From assembly GCA_029573015.1 (NCBI GenBank), contig JAKQHK010000132.1, positions 1 to 42,321 of the forward strand: DNA of 42,321 nucleotides, read 5' to 3'. The stretch comes from a bacterium. Lineage in GTDB: Bacteria; Patescibacteriota; CG2-30-54-11. The position numbers were made by a program, and so were the translations under genes. This document shows, piece after piece, positions 16,132 through 24,383 of the stretch (within the stretch, counting starts at the first letter, position 1; each line of letters opens with the position of its first letter). The notes below the pieces were generated by a model, which saw only the letters and a list, made by a program, of their open reading frames with translations, ran no database searches and was not told where the DNA came from.

Positions 16132-16788
16132 ATGGCGCAATTTGATCTGTATGACCGTCTGCAACGCCAAACAAGTACAACCACAGCACTCACCCGCTAC
16201 CTGATCAGACATCCAGAGTATCTCCGTGAAGTCCTGGCAGGACTACAGGCTGGCAAAGGGCAGGCAGCCATCAAGTTCGGCTGCTCCAAATTGCTTATCA
16301 GCATCAGCGCCAGGCAACCGGAAGTGCTCTATCCGTACTTCAACGACATCGTTGCCCTGCTCGAACATAACAACTCCATACTGCGCTGGAGCGCGATCAT
16401 CACCCTCGCCCATCTCACCCCTGCGGATACGGGAAACAAGTTTGAAAAAATATTTGCGCGCTATTATGCGCCCATAACCGGACCGGTGATGATCACCGCG
16501 GCGAATATTGTAAAAAGTTCTGCAGTCATTGCCCGTGCCAAACCACAATTGACACCGGCAATCGTCAACGAACTGCTCAAGGTTGATAAAGCCAGATACG
16601 CAACAGCGGAATGCAAAAAAATCGTTCAGGGAAAAGCCATCGAAACATTCAGTGCCATGTTCGATCTGATCGATGACAAACAGGCAGTCATCAAATTTGT
16701 TACCCAACAGGTACGCAATACGCGTGCTGCTACAGCCAAAAAAGCAGCAAGCTTCCTGAAAAAACACCGTGCTTACTTACAGGGATGA
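16132..16788 (+). CDS. HEAT/ARM-like helical repeat protein
   Basis: 218 aa from the ATG at 16132, preceded by AGAGAGG at 16120-16126; the ORF track begins further upstream in another gene's region. All-helical sequence with repeat units such as KFGCSKLLISISARQPEVLYPYFNDIVALLEHNNSILRWSAIITLAHLTP, which reads like HEAT repeats (a scaffold for protein binding). No catalytic motif is seen. It ends 3 nt before the SDR gene, so the small membrane protein, this gene and the SDR form a compact operon. Function is unknown. Confidence 0.7.
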   Translation: MAQFDLYDRLQRQTSTTTALTRYLIRHPEYLREVLAGLQAGKGQAAIKFGCSKLLISISARQPEVLYPYFNDIVALLEHNNSILRWSAIITLAHLTPADTGNKFEKIFARYYAPITGPVMITAANIVKSSAVIARAKPQLTPAIVNELLKVDKARYATAECKKIVQGKAIETFSAMFDLIDDKQAVIKFVTQQVRNTRAATAKKAASFLKKHRAYLQG

Positions 16789-16791
16789 ATC

Positions 16792-17565
16792 ATGAATCAA
16801 ACCGCTCTCATTACCGGCGCCTCGGGCGGCATCGGTGCTGATCTTGCCAGCCTCGCAGCGCAGGACGGCTGCAACCTTGTACTCGTCGCCCGCAGCCAGG
16901 ATAAGCTCGAACAGCTTGCTGGTGAGCTGCAGCAGAAGCATGGTATCCGTGCCCTGCCGTTCGCCTGCGACCTTGCGAATCCAGAAAGTCCGAGACAAGT
17001 TTTTGACTTTTGTCAAAAAGAGCATCTATCAATCGATATGCTGATAAATAATGCCGGCTTTGGTGCCTATGGTGCTTTCACGGAACTGCCGTGGGAAACC
17101 CAGCGCGATGAGATGCAGGTGAACATGTGCACCCTGGTTGCACTTACCTGGCTGTTCCTGCCGGGCATGCTCGAGCGTGCCGCAGGTAAAATCCTCAACG
17201 TTGCCTCAGTAGCGGCTTTTTTACCCGGACCGTTTTTCAATATTTATTACGCCACCAAGGCATTTGTCCTCTCGTTCTCGGAAGCGTTGTCTGAAGAAAC
17301 CCGCGGTTCAGGAGTAACCGTAACCTGCCTTTGCCCGGGGCCGACTAAAACCGACTTCTTTCATCGAGCGAAAACCACTGAATTCAACAGCATATTCATG
17401 CCCATGCACTCAAGCGACCAGGTCGCCCGGACTGGATATGCCGCCATGCTGCGTGGCAGACCGCTGGTAGTGCCGGGGAGTGCCAACAAGCTTTCCACCG
17501 GCTTGATGCGCTTTGTCCCCCGCTCACTCCTGCGTCGCATTTCTGCCCGTATCAACCGGATATAA
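16792..17565 (+). CDS. Short-chain dehydrogenase/reductase (DltE/YqjQ-like)
   Basis: 257 aa, the classical SDR length. Rossmann fold with TGASGGIG for NAD(P) binding at residues 8-15, an ARS triplet after strand 2 suggesting NADP preference, NNAGFGAYG, catalytic Ser in LNVASVAAF and the YYATKAF Tyr-Lys pair. The VTCLCPGPTKTDFF segment follows. The substrate is unknown; closest in style are short-chain reductases annotated DltE or YqjQ. It is the last gene of the small-membrane / HEAT / SDR group. Confidence 0.92.
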   Translation: MNQTALITGASGGIGADLASLAAQDGCNLVLVARSQDKLEQLAGELQQKHGIRALPFACDLANPESPRQVFDFCQKEHLSIDMLINNAGFGAYGAFTELPWETQRDEMQVNMCTLVALTWLFLPGMLERAAGKILNVASVAAFLPGPFFNIYYATKAFVLSFSEALSEETRGSGVTVTCLCPGPTKTDFFHRAKTTEFNSIFMPMHSSDQVARTGYAAMLRGRPLVVPGSANKLSTGLMRFVPRSLLRRISARINRI

Positions 17566-17594
17566 GTAAATATAGATATACGGTTGCTCATCAC

Positions 17595-18020
17595 ATGTCC
17601 CATGTTTCCTGCGGCGGCATAATAACCAAAATCAACCAGCAGGGGCAACGAGAAATCCTGCTCCTGCACCGGAAGCCCAAAGACGACTGGCCATACGACA
17701 GCTGGCACCTGCCCAAAGGTACTCAGGAACAAAACGAGACAGACGAGGAGACTGTCCACCGTGAAGTACAGGAAGAAACCGGCTGGCAGGTAACTGTCGG
17801 CAAGAAAATCGGCAGCCTGCGTTCACACTATGAACGGGACGGCAAACGGATTAAGAAGACAACGCGTTACTATGCCTGTCTGCCGCTCGGCCGGATCGGA
17901 ACACCGGATCATGAGCATGATGCCGTATGCTGGCTACCGATCGCTGACGCGTGTAGAAAACTTCAGGAATCAGCACCGTTTGAAGATGAATACCAAATAG
18001 TACAGCGGTTTCTGAAATAG
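17595..18020 (+). CDS. NUDIX hydrolase
   Basis: 141 aa with a complete NUDIX box G-x5-E-x7-REVQEETGW (GTQEQNETDEETVHREVQEETGW). It hydrolyses a nucleoside diphosphate linked to another group; substrate unknown. The N-terminus (SCGGIITKINQQGQREILLLHRKPKDDWPYDSWHLPKG) resembles the Ap4A-hydrolase/MutT-like group. It ends one nucleotide from the stop of the convergent radical-SAM gene, with no terminator between. Confidence 0.93.
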   Translation: MSHVSCGGIITKINQQGQREILLLHRKPKDDWPYDSWHLPKGTQEQNETDEETVHREVQEETGWQVTVGKKIGSLRSHYERDGKRIKKTTRYYACLPLGRIGTPDHEHDAVCWLPIADACRKLQESAPFEDEYQIVQRFLK

Positions 18021-18021
18021 C

Positions 18022-19044
18022 TCAGGTGAAAATTCCTGCTATCGCAGAACCACAGGAGGGACAGATACCGTCCGTGGTTTTCACGTCCACTGTGTATCCC
18101 TGCCGTGCTACTACTATCTCCTGGCAGGAAGCACAGATGGTGTCATGAAAACGATCGCCTCCCACATTGCCTGCATACAGGTAGTGCAAGCCGGCTGCTT
18201 TACCAATCTCCAGGGCCCGATGGATTGAGCTGATTGGCGTCGGCGGCAGATCGATCATTTTAAATGCCGGATGAAAAGCGCTCACATGCCAGGGAATTGA
18301 CCGGTCAATTTTGGCGATCCATTTTGCCAAACGTGTCAGTTCCGCATCGCTGTCGTTTTCCGTCGGAATGACGAGTGTAGTGATTTCCAGCCAGACGCCT
18401 GCATCATACAGACGTTTGATCGTTTCTTTAACCGGACCAAGCTTGGCGTGACATCGGCGCTGATAAAATTCAGTTGTAAAGGCTTTTAAATCAATATTGG
18501 CGGCATCAAGATAGGGCATGAGCTTGGCGAGCGGCTCTGCGTCGATATAGCCATTGCTGACCAGAACATTGCGGATGCCTGCCTGACGGGCAAGCCGGGC
18601 AATATCGATCATGTATTCATAAAAAACCGTTGGCTCGGTATAAGTATAGGCAATCGATTCGCAGCGATTTTTTTTAGCTAAAGATACGATTTCCGCTGGC
18701 TGGACCTCCTGGCTGAGAGTCCGTAAGAGCGAATTCGACTCGTGTTCATCCTCTACCTGGGATATGTCCGCATTCTGGCAGAACTGGCAGGAAAAATTGC
18801 AGCCAGCCGTACAGATGGAATAAGCAGCCGACCCCGGCAAAAAGTGATACAGCGGTTTTTTCTCAATCGGATCAACCGCAGAGGAAAGTAATCGTCCGTA
18901 GCTTAACGAATTCAGTATTCCGCCGTTATTCTCCCGCACCCGGCACAGCCCCCGCCCATGCGGATGGATGAGACAATGATGCGGACAGAGCTGACATTTC
19001 ACGTCACCATGCGCTTTTTTTTCATAAAACAGGGCTTCTTTCAT
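18022..19044 (-). CDS. amrS: AmmeMemoRadiSam system radical SAM enzyme
   Basis: 340 aa. The N-terminus carries a CxxC-type cluster (CQLCPHHCLIHPHGRGLCRVREN), then the radical-SAM CxxxCxxC motif (CTAGCNFSCQFCQN) near residue 80. The C-terminus is a zinc-ribbon-like pair (CASCQ...CPSCG). This layout is the AmrS branch of pyruvate-formate-lyase-activating-enzyme-like proteins, which occur with AmrA (AMMECR1) and AmrB (MEMO1) proteins; those partners are not in this window. The biochemical reaction is unsettled. It is the last gene of a minus-strand group with a NUDIX and an acylphosphatase gene. Confidence 0.88.
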   Translation of the reverse strand: MKEALFYEKKAHGDVKCQLCPHHCLIHPHGRGLCRVRENNGGILNSLSYGRLLSSAVDPIEKKPLYHFLPGSAAYSICTAGCNFSCQFCQNADISQVEDEHESNSLLRTLSQEVQPAEIVSLAKKNRCESIAYTYTEPTVFYEYMIDIARLARQAGIRNVLVSNGYIDAEPLAKLMPYLDAANIDLKAFTTEFYQRRCHAKLGPVKETIKRLYDAGVWLEITTLVIPTENDSDAELTRLAKWIAKIDRSIPWHVSAFHPAFKMIDLPPTPISSIHRALEIGKAAGLHYLYAGNVGGDRFHDTICASCQEIVVARQGYTVDVKTTDGICPSCGSAIAGIFT

Positions 19045-19071
19045 TCCGGCTACCTGTACTAAGGAAACAGG

Positions 19072-19548
19072 TTATATCCATCTGAGCTTTTTGACCGGCG
19101 CAGTCTGCCGGAAAATCTCTTCCAGGGTGCGCCTGATATTCTGGTTTTGAATTGCCGCCAGGTCAGCAGGACCAAACCAGCGGTAGGTTGCGTGTTCGGA
19201 ACTCACGGTAACCTGCGCACTTGGGTCAATGATACGACAAAGAAAATTCAGTTGAGTGCAGTCCCGAAGCATGCCCCGCGCATCACTGCCGTATTCATAA
19301 TAGTTAAACAGCCGTTCCACTACCACCTCACAGCCGGTCTCTTCCGCGGCCTCGCGCTTCACCGCCTCCTCCAGCTGTTCCCCCAGTTCTTTCTTTCCTG
19401 AGGGTAGTACCCACTGACCGGGCAATACTGCCTCCGTAGCGTGACGCTGAAGCAATAATACCTTTCCTCTCTGTACGATCAGAGCGCCTCCCAGCACCTG
19501 CTGGCAGCGGGGCAAACTATTCGCGGTAACCGATATCGCCGTTCTCAT
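19072..19548 (-). CDS. NUDIX hydrolase (second copy)
   Basis: 158 aa with NUDIX box GKKELGEQLEEAVKREAAEETG. The N-terminus CQQVLGGALIVQRGKVLLLQRHATEAVLPGQWVLPSGK is typical of MutT-like or ADP-ribose-type hydrolases. The substrate is unknown. It begins 5 nt after the stop of the acylphosphatase gene and is probably in its operon. It is distinct in sequence from the NUDIX gene at 17595, so it is not a recent duplicate. Confidence 0.9.
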   Translation of the reverse strand: MRTAISVTANSLPRCQQVLGGALIVQRGKVLLLQRHATEAVLPGQWVLPSGKKELGEQLEEAVKREAAEETGCEVVVERLFNYYEYGSDARGMLRDCTQLNFLCRIIDPSAQVTVSSEHATYRWFGPADLAAIQNQNIRRTLEEIFRQTAPVKKLRWI

Positions 19549-19553
19549 GCTCG

Positions 19554-19829
19554 CTACGTTGGTAAAATGATAAAATCAGAATATTCTCCTGTCGCTGCCT
19601 CTGTCTGCTCCCTGATTGCTTCAACCCGTGCCTCGCCGGGATGGGAGCGCATCCAGTCGAGTAATTGCAGTATCTGTATTTCTTCCCCTTCTGCAACGCA
19701 GGCAACCTCTCCATTGGCGCAGTTGCGCACCCAACCCTTGAGTCCGAGCTGTTGCGCTTTCTGCCGGGTATTACTCCGGAAGCATACTCCCTGCACATGT
19801 CCCTGAATCGTGAGCTGCTTTCGAATCAC
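19554..19829 (-). CDS. acyP: Acylphosphatase
   Basis: 91 aa, the standard size. The phosphate-binding signature GHVQGVCFRSNTRQKAQQLGLKGWVRNCANGEV contains the catalytic Arg (in CFRSN) and Asn (in VRNCANG). It hydrolyses acyl phosphates such as carbamoyl or acetyl phosphate. First gene of the minus-strand group acyP-NUDIX-amrS. Confidence 0.95.
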   Translation of the reverse strand: MIRKQLTIQGHVQGVCFRSNTRQKAQQLGLKGWVRNCANGEVACVAEGEEIQILQLLDWMRSHPGEARVEAIREQTEAATGEYSDFIILPT

Positions 19830-19942
19830 GACTAATCGAGTTTAAAAAATGAATCACCCCCCTGTATTGTACTCAATCTATGGAAAATAATGCAATTGTG
19901 ATACACTTTTTCCGTACTCGTTCATTAGCAAAGTAAACCGCA

Positions 19943-20527
19943 ATGCTGGAAAAACTCGTTACCTCCGTGATTGTCGATGATATCCTGGGCAATTTCCTTG
20001 TTTCCGTCCCGCCGGGGCACATCGCCTGCCTCTACGACCGGGGCAGGGGAGTCCTGCGCAAAGTCCTCAAACCGGGCTTGCACCTCAAGATCCCTTTCTG
20101 GCAGAAAGCCAAGCTGTTCAATACCCAGATTCAGGAATATCCGGTCAAAAAAGGCTTCAATGCCAAAAACGAACAGGCAATCGGCGACAAGGACATCATC
20201 GCCCTGACCGTTGACGACCGGCCTGTTTCCCTGGAAGGTACGATTCTTTTCCGGATCAATGCCGAGGACGCCTCCAGCCTCTGGGAAAATATTGGCGATG
20301 ATTTTGTAAAAAAAATTATCCGCCCCATCACCCGCAGCCGCATCCGCATGGTGATCTCCAACTATACCAACATGGAAATTTACACCAAACAGGATGAAAT
20401 CGAACTTTCGATCGAACGCGAGCTCAAGCCGGTATTTGAAACCAAAAGTCTGGTACTGGAAGACGTGCTTCTCAGTAACATCTCTCCTGCCAATGAAGAA
20501 GAATTAAAAGCTTCATCTCTATCATAA
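19943..20527 (+). CDS. Short SPFH/Band 7 (slipin-like) protein
   Basis: 194 aa. The SPFH core is clear: VSVPPGHIACLYDRGRGVLRKVLKPGLHLKIPFWQKAKLFNTQIQEYPV, TVDDRPVSLEGTILFRINAEDASSLWENIGDDFVKKIIRPITRSRIRMVISNYTNMEIYTKQDEIELSIERELKPVFETKSLVLEDVLLSNI. Typical family members continue into a long coiled coil and often start with a membrane helix. Here the protein stops just after the core (SPANEEELKASSLS) and the N-terminal hydrophobic segment is short, so it may rely on the membrane-anchored PH-domain protein encoded 13 nt downstream. Such proteins scaffold membrane microdomains. Confidence 0.88.
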   Translation: MLEKLVTSVIVDDILGNFLVSVPPGHIACLYDRGRGVLRKVLKPGLHLKIPFWQKAKLFNTQIQEYPVKKGFNAKNEQAIGDKDIIALTVDDRPVSLEGTILFRINAEDASSLWENIGDDFVKKIIRPITRSRIRMVISNYTNMEIYTKQDEIELSIERELKPVFETKSLVLEDVLLSNISPANEEELKASSLS

Positions 20528-20540
20528 CCAAAGGGACACC

Positions 20541-21170
20541 ATGTCAGAATACACCTTCAAAGGCCAGAAAGAGGGAGAGCATGTGGTACTGCTCCTCAGA
20601 CGCCACTGGCTCACGCACCTCAAACCTCTCCTCTTCACCTTTGTGGTATTCATCGTCCCGCTCATTGCTTGGTTCATCATCGTCACCAAGCTCTTTACCG
20701 GCATTCCCGGGGAAGTGATCTGGATTGCAGCACTGGTCTGGTTTCTGCTCGGCGCATTTTTCTTTGTCTATAACTGGCTGGACTGGTATCTGGACATCTA
20801 TCTTGTGACCAACCAGCGGGTTATTGATATAACCCAGAACGGCCTGTTTCACCGGACGGTCGGTGCTACCAGCCTTGATAATGTCCAGGATGTTATCTAC
20901 GAAATCGACGGCATAATTCCGACAATATTAAACTATGGCAATGTAATCATCCATACCGCCGGACCGACCGGAGATATAATATTTGAAGAAGTAGCCCATC
21001 CCCAGGATGTGCAGGAAAAAATCATGGTCGAAGTCGAATGTTTCAAGGATGCCAATTGCGATACCCCCGCCACTCCGGAAGACCTGCTCGTCATGATGAT
21101 GGATCATGAACGGAAGAAGATCGAGGCATCCGAAACCCCAAAGCTTCCCCCGCAAACAACAGCTAAATAA
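20541..21170 (+). CDS. PH-domain (bPH_2/DUF304-like) membrane protein
   Basis: 209 aa, ATG preceded by AAAGGGA. A cytoplasmic N-terminus (YTFKGQKEGEHVVLLLRRHWLTHLKPLLF), two membrane helices (VVFIVPLIAWFIIVTKLF and IWIAALVWFLLGAFFFVYNWL), then a bacterial pleckstrin-homology-like domain: DIYLVTNQRVIDITQNGLFHRTVGATSLDNVQDVIYEIDGIIPTILNYGNVIIHTAGPTGDIIFEEVAHPQDVQEKIM. This is the YdbS/DUF304 style. The acidic/basic C-terminal tail is probably disordered. It follows the SPFH gene by 13 nt and probably assembles with it at the membrane. Function is not known. Confidence 0.88.
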   Translation: MSEYTFKGQKEGEHVVLLLRRHWLTHLKPLLFTFVVFIVPLIAWFIIVTKLFTGIPGEVIWIAALVWFLLGAFFFVYNWLDWYLDIYLVTNQRVIDITQNGLFHRTVGATSLDNVQDVIYEIDGIIPTILNYGNVIIHTAGPTGDIIFEEVAHPQDVQEKIMVEVECFKDANCDTPATPEDLLVMMMDHERKKIEASETPKLPPQTTAK

Positions 21171-21212
21171 CCAGACGTCTACCTCCTATTAGTCGTGGAT
21201 TCTACTCAAAGC

Positions 21213-21764
21213 ATGTATTGCATATCCTGCGGAACCAAACTGCCATCCAAAATCGCCAATTGTCCTCACTGCCATGCGGACATCCCGCCGGCGTACCCCG
21301 AGCAAAAAAACCGTCCGTTACTCTCCTGGTTAGTGCGGCCTGCTCCCTTCAGCGTTATTCTCTCTGTCTTTGTCCTTTTGTGCGGCTTGCTCGGCTGGAA
21401 GATCTGGAGCGCAACTCACCTGCCGGACCCGGCCCGTACGCTCGAAAATTTCTACTCAGCCCTCGCGGATCACGATAAAGATACCGCGCTCTCCTATATT
21501 CATCCTGACAAGCAGTCGCTTGGTCTGGGGTTCAACATCGAACTGCTCCTCCAGCCGAATGTGACCATCGAATATACTGATCTGAAATTTGCCGTTCTGG
21601 AACAGTATGATACATCCGCCCTTGTCCGGGTAACCGGCAAAGCCAAAGTGGTGTATGAAGGCCGGACCCGGGAAATCCTCTTCAATGATACTGCCAACCT
21701 CACCGCTCTCGACCGAATCTGGTATATCGAATATTCAAGTCTGGGCGATCTGTTTTCCCTCTAA
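21213..21764 (+). CDS. Zinc-ribbon, single-helix membrane protein
   Basis: 183 aa from the ATG at 21213 (MYCISCGTKL); a GTG at 21195 is an alternative start. An N-terminal zinc ribbon (CISCG ... CPHCH), one membrane helix (LLSWLVRPAPFSVILSVFVLLCGLLGWKIW), then an external domain of about 110 residues (LPDPARTLENFYSALADHDKDTALSYIHPDKQSL...) resembling NTF2-like/DUF4878-type lipid or ligand-binding folds. No catalytic residues are seen. It belongs to the SPFH-PH-zinc-ribbon-PilT block. Confidence 0.75.
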   Translation: MYCISCGTKLPSKIANCPHCHADIPPAYPEQKNRPLLSWLVRPAPFSVILSVFVLLCGLLGWKIWSATHLPDPARTLENFYSALADHDKDTALSYIHPDKQSLGLGFNIELLLQPNVTIEYTDLKFAVLEQYDTSALVRVTGKAKVVYEGRTREILFNDTANLTALDRIWYIEYSSLGDLFSL

Positions 21765-21776
21765 CACAACCAATCC

Positions 21777-22175
21777 ATGATAATTTTTCGTTTTTTCCGG
21801 GCCGGCATCCGTAATCTCCTGCTTTTCCTGCGACTCCTCGTCCGCCGCCGGCAGCTGCGCCACAAGCGAACCAAACTGCAAAACCAGCAACAGGCGGAGT
21901 ATGCACACCTCGGTACCAATATCTACAAAAGCAACGGTCAGATTGAATCCCAGGATACCGAGCCAAGCAAAATCCGCATCAGTGAACTGGAAAACCAGAT
22001 CAACAGCATCGATGCGTCCCTGCAATCGTTGATTGCTTCCCATCCATATCAATCCCTCACCTCGACCACATGGAAATATTGCGCCCCGGGGCAGGAATCA
22101 CGCACCTGCAAAAAATGCAAAACCGTCCTGCCGGTCAGCGCCCGCTTCTGCGTCCGCTGCGGCACTCAACACTAA
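21777..22175 (+). CDS. Membrane-associated coiled-coil protein with C-terminal zinc ribbon
   Basis: 132 aa. A hydrophobic/basic amphipathic N-terminus (MIIFRFFRAGIRNLLLFLRLLVRRRQLRHKR), a charged coiled-coil region (about 33-85), and a C-terminal zinc ribbon (CKKCKTVLPVSARFCVRCG). No family is recognised. It starts 12 nt after the previous gene and stops 16 nt before pilT, whose RBS AAGGAG lies in that gap. It may help organise the neighbouring pilus motor at the membrane, but that is only an inference from position. Confidence 0.65.
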   Translation: MIIFRFFRAGIRNLLLFLRLLVRRRQLRHKRTKLQNQQQAEYAHLGTNIYKSNGQIESQDTEPSKIRISELENQINSIDASLQSLIASHPYQSLTSTTWKYCAPGQESRTCKKCKTVLPVSARFCVRCGTQH

Positions 22176-22191
22176 CCAAGGAGATTTGCAC

Positions 22192-23271
22192 ATGGAAATC
22201 GCCGAATTGCTCGCTTTGACCAAAAAAGAACATGCTTCTGATCTGCATCTCACCGTGGGGGTACCTCCAGTGCTGCGGGTTAACGGAGAACTTCAGAAGA
22301 CCAACCTCGACCCGCTTGATAAAAAAAAGCTCCACGACATGCTCTATGAAATTCTCACCGAAGACCAGAAATCCCGCTTCGAGGCAGACCATGAACTCGA
22401 TTTTTCGGTGGAACTGGAAAATGTCGCCCGCTTCCGCGTCAATGCCTATCTGACCCGCAGCGGCGTCGGTGCTGCATTCCGTATGATCGACGACCATATC
22501 CCCTCCATCGAGGAACTCAATCTCCCCAAGGTCATCGAACGCTTCAGCAAACTAGAACGCGGACTCGTGCTTGTCACCGGACCAACTGGTTCCGGAAAAT
22601 CAACGACGTTGGCAGCGCTCATCAACCTTATCAACCAAGAACGCCGTTGCCATATTATCACCCTGGAAGATCCGATCGAGTATGTGCACAAGCACCAGAA
22701 CAGCATCATCAACCAGCGCGAAGTCGGGAGCCATACGCATTCCTTTGCCAATGCCCTGCGCAGCGCCTTGCGTGAGGATCCCGATGTTATCCTCGTGGGA
22801 GAAATGCGCGATCTGGAAACCATCCAGCTGGCCATCCGGGCGGCAGAAACCGGCCACCTTGTATTCAGCACGCTACATACTGCCAGCTCGGGAAAAACCA
22901 TCGACCGTATCATTGATGTCTTTCCTGCCGACCGCCAGGAACAGATCCGGGTCCAACTTTCCGATATCATCGAGGGAATCCTCGCCCAGACGCTCATTCC
23001 AACCGTTACGGGTACAGGACGCGTGGCTGCGGTTGAAGTCATGTTCGCCAATTCGGCTATCAGGAATCTGATCAGGGAAAACAAAGCGTTCCAGATACCG
23101 ACCACAATCCAGCTCTCTACCCAGGAGGGCATGCAGAGCATGGATCAGGCGTTGGTCATGCTCACCCGCCAGGGACTCATCGCCCAGGAAGCCGCTGAGC
23201 AAAAAGCCTATGACCGCGAAAACTACCGTCATCTCATGCTGGGCAAAATGCCGCAGATGGCCAGTAAATAA
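22192..23271 (+). CDS. pilT: Type IV pilus retraction ATPase PilT
   Basis: 359 aa from the ATG at 22192, with AAGGAGATTT nearby; the ORF track's longer form runs through the preceding gene. N-terminal PAS-like domain (AELLALTKKEHASDLHLTVGVPPVLRVNGELQ), then the secretion-ATPase core: Walker A GPTGSGKST, Asp box TLEDPIEYVHKH, Walker B ALREDPDVILVGEMRDLETIQLA, His box TGHLVFSTLHT. PilT hexamers drive pilus retraction and twitching. The extension ATPase PilB, platform PilC and pilins are not in the window. Confidence 0.93.
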   Translation: MEIAELLALTKKEHASDLHLTVGVPPVLRVNGELQKTNLDPLDKKKLHDMLYEILTEDQKSRFEADHELDFSVELENVARFRVNAYLTRSGVGAAFRMIDDHIPSIEELNLPKVIERFSKLERGLVLVTGPTGSGKSTTLAALINLINQERRCHIITLEDPIEYVHKHQNSIINQREVGSHTHSFANALRSALREDPDVILVGEMRDLETIQLAIRAAETGHLVFSTLHTASSGKTIDRIIDVFPADRQEQIRVQLSDIIEGILAQTLIPTVTGTGRVAAVEVMFANSAIRNLIRENKAFQIPTTIQLSTQEGMQSMDQALVMLTRQGLIAQEAAEQKAYDRENYRHLMLGKMPQMASK

Positions 23272-23306
23272 CATGTCTCGCCTATTTTTTTCTCTAAGGA
23301 TATGCC

Positions 23307-24383
23307 ATGGACCTCGGACCGATGCTCGCCGGCATGGTAAAAAATGATGCCTCGGACCTGTACCTCAAATCAGCTGCTCCAGCTACTATCCGGGTTCACG
23401 GCAAACTGCAGATGCTCGACAGTCAGCCGCTTTCTGCGGAAGAAATCCACAGGATAGCGGAAACCCTGCTCGGATCAGAATGGTCATCCTTCAGCTCAGC
23501 CAAGGAAGCGAACCTCGCCTATATCGATACAGCCGGCGAACGCTACCGGGTCAACCTCTACTATCAGAAAGGCGCTCCCGGCATTGTCTTCCGGCGGGTG
23601 AAAGCCAACATCCCCGGTATCGATACCCTGCATCTCCCGGAAAAACTCAAGGAACTCTCCCTGCTCCAGCGGGGGCTTATCATCATCAGCGGCCCGACCG
23701 GGTCGGGTAAATCAACCACGCTGGCAGCTATCCTTGAACACCGCAATCAGACCCAGCCCGGGCATGTGGTCACGATCGAAGATCCGATCGAATATATTTT
23801 TGACGACAAAAAGTGCCTGTTCAGCCAACGGGAAGTCGGCATTGACACCCTGTCTTTTAACAAGGCCTTGAAAAATGCTCTGCGGCAGGCACCGGATATC
23901 ATTTCCATTGGAGAAATCCGCGATCTGGAAACCGCTGAAACCGCCTTGACTATGGCTGAAACCGGTCATCTCGTCTTTGCTACCCTGCATGCCTCCAATA
24001 CCTATCAGACACTCGAACGGTTGACCACCTTGTTCCCCGGCGAACAGGAAAAATCCCTGCTGCTCACCCTGTCCCTGAACCTGCGGGCTATCCTCTCCCA
24101 GCGCCTGATCCCAACCAAAGACCATGCGGGTCGCATGGTCGCCACCGAGCTTTTGCTCAATACCCCGCGGGTCAAGGAGTTGATCCGGGAAAATGCTATT
24201 CCGGAAATCAAAGAATATATTCGCAATAGCACCGACGAAGGCATGCACACCTTTGACCAATCCATCTATCGCCTATTTGAGCAAGGAATCATCAGCGACG
24301 CTGATGCGCTCCTTTTTGCTGAAAGCGATGCAGAGCTTAAAATGCGTATGAAAGGTTTTAAAGGCGTGCTTAAGCAATTATGA
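23307..24383 (+). CDS. Second PilT/PilU-like ATPase
   Basis: 358 aa, 35 nt after pilT, RBS AAGGA. It has the same fold: N-terminal MLAGMVKNDASDLYLKSAAPATIRVHGKLQML, Walker A GPTGSGKST, Asp box TIEDPIEYIFDDKK, Walker B ALRQAPDIISIGEIRDLETAETA, His box TGHLVFATLHAS. It is well diverged from its neighbour, so it is an old duplicate with its own job, probably a PilU-like helper that boosts retraction. Its last four bases overlap the deacetylase start (ATGA), so that gene is translationally coupled. Confidence 0.9.
   Translation: MDLGPMLAGMVKNDASDLYLKSAAPATIRVHGKLQMLDSQPLSAEEIHRIAETLLGSEWSSFSSAKEANLAYIDTAGERYRVNLYYQKGAPGIVFRRVKANIPGIDTLHLPEKLKELSLLQRGLIIISGPTGSGKSTTLAAILEHRNQTQPGHVVTIEDPIEYIFDDKKCLFSQREVGIDTLSFNKALKNALRQAPDIISIGEIRDLETAETALTMAETGHLVFATLHASNTYQTLERLTTLFPGEQEKSLLLTLSLNLRAILSQRLIPTKDHAGRMVATELLLNTPRVKELIRENAIPEIKEYIRNSTDEGMHTFDQSIYRLFEQGIISDADALLFAESDAELKMRMKGFKGVLKQL

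Noticed and set aside
20500-20541. Possible frameshift truncating the SPFH gene
   Set aside because: The stop is followed within 13 nt by a proper RBS and start of the PH-domain gene, and no coiled-coil continuation is visible in the other frames, so the short form looks genuine.
24380-24383. Alternative genetic code with TGA as a sense codon, as in some candidate phyla (Gracilibacteria/Absconditabacteria)
   Set aside because: TGA ends many intact genes at the expected family lengths and forms ATGA overlaps; tryptophan is encoded by TGG throughout.
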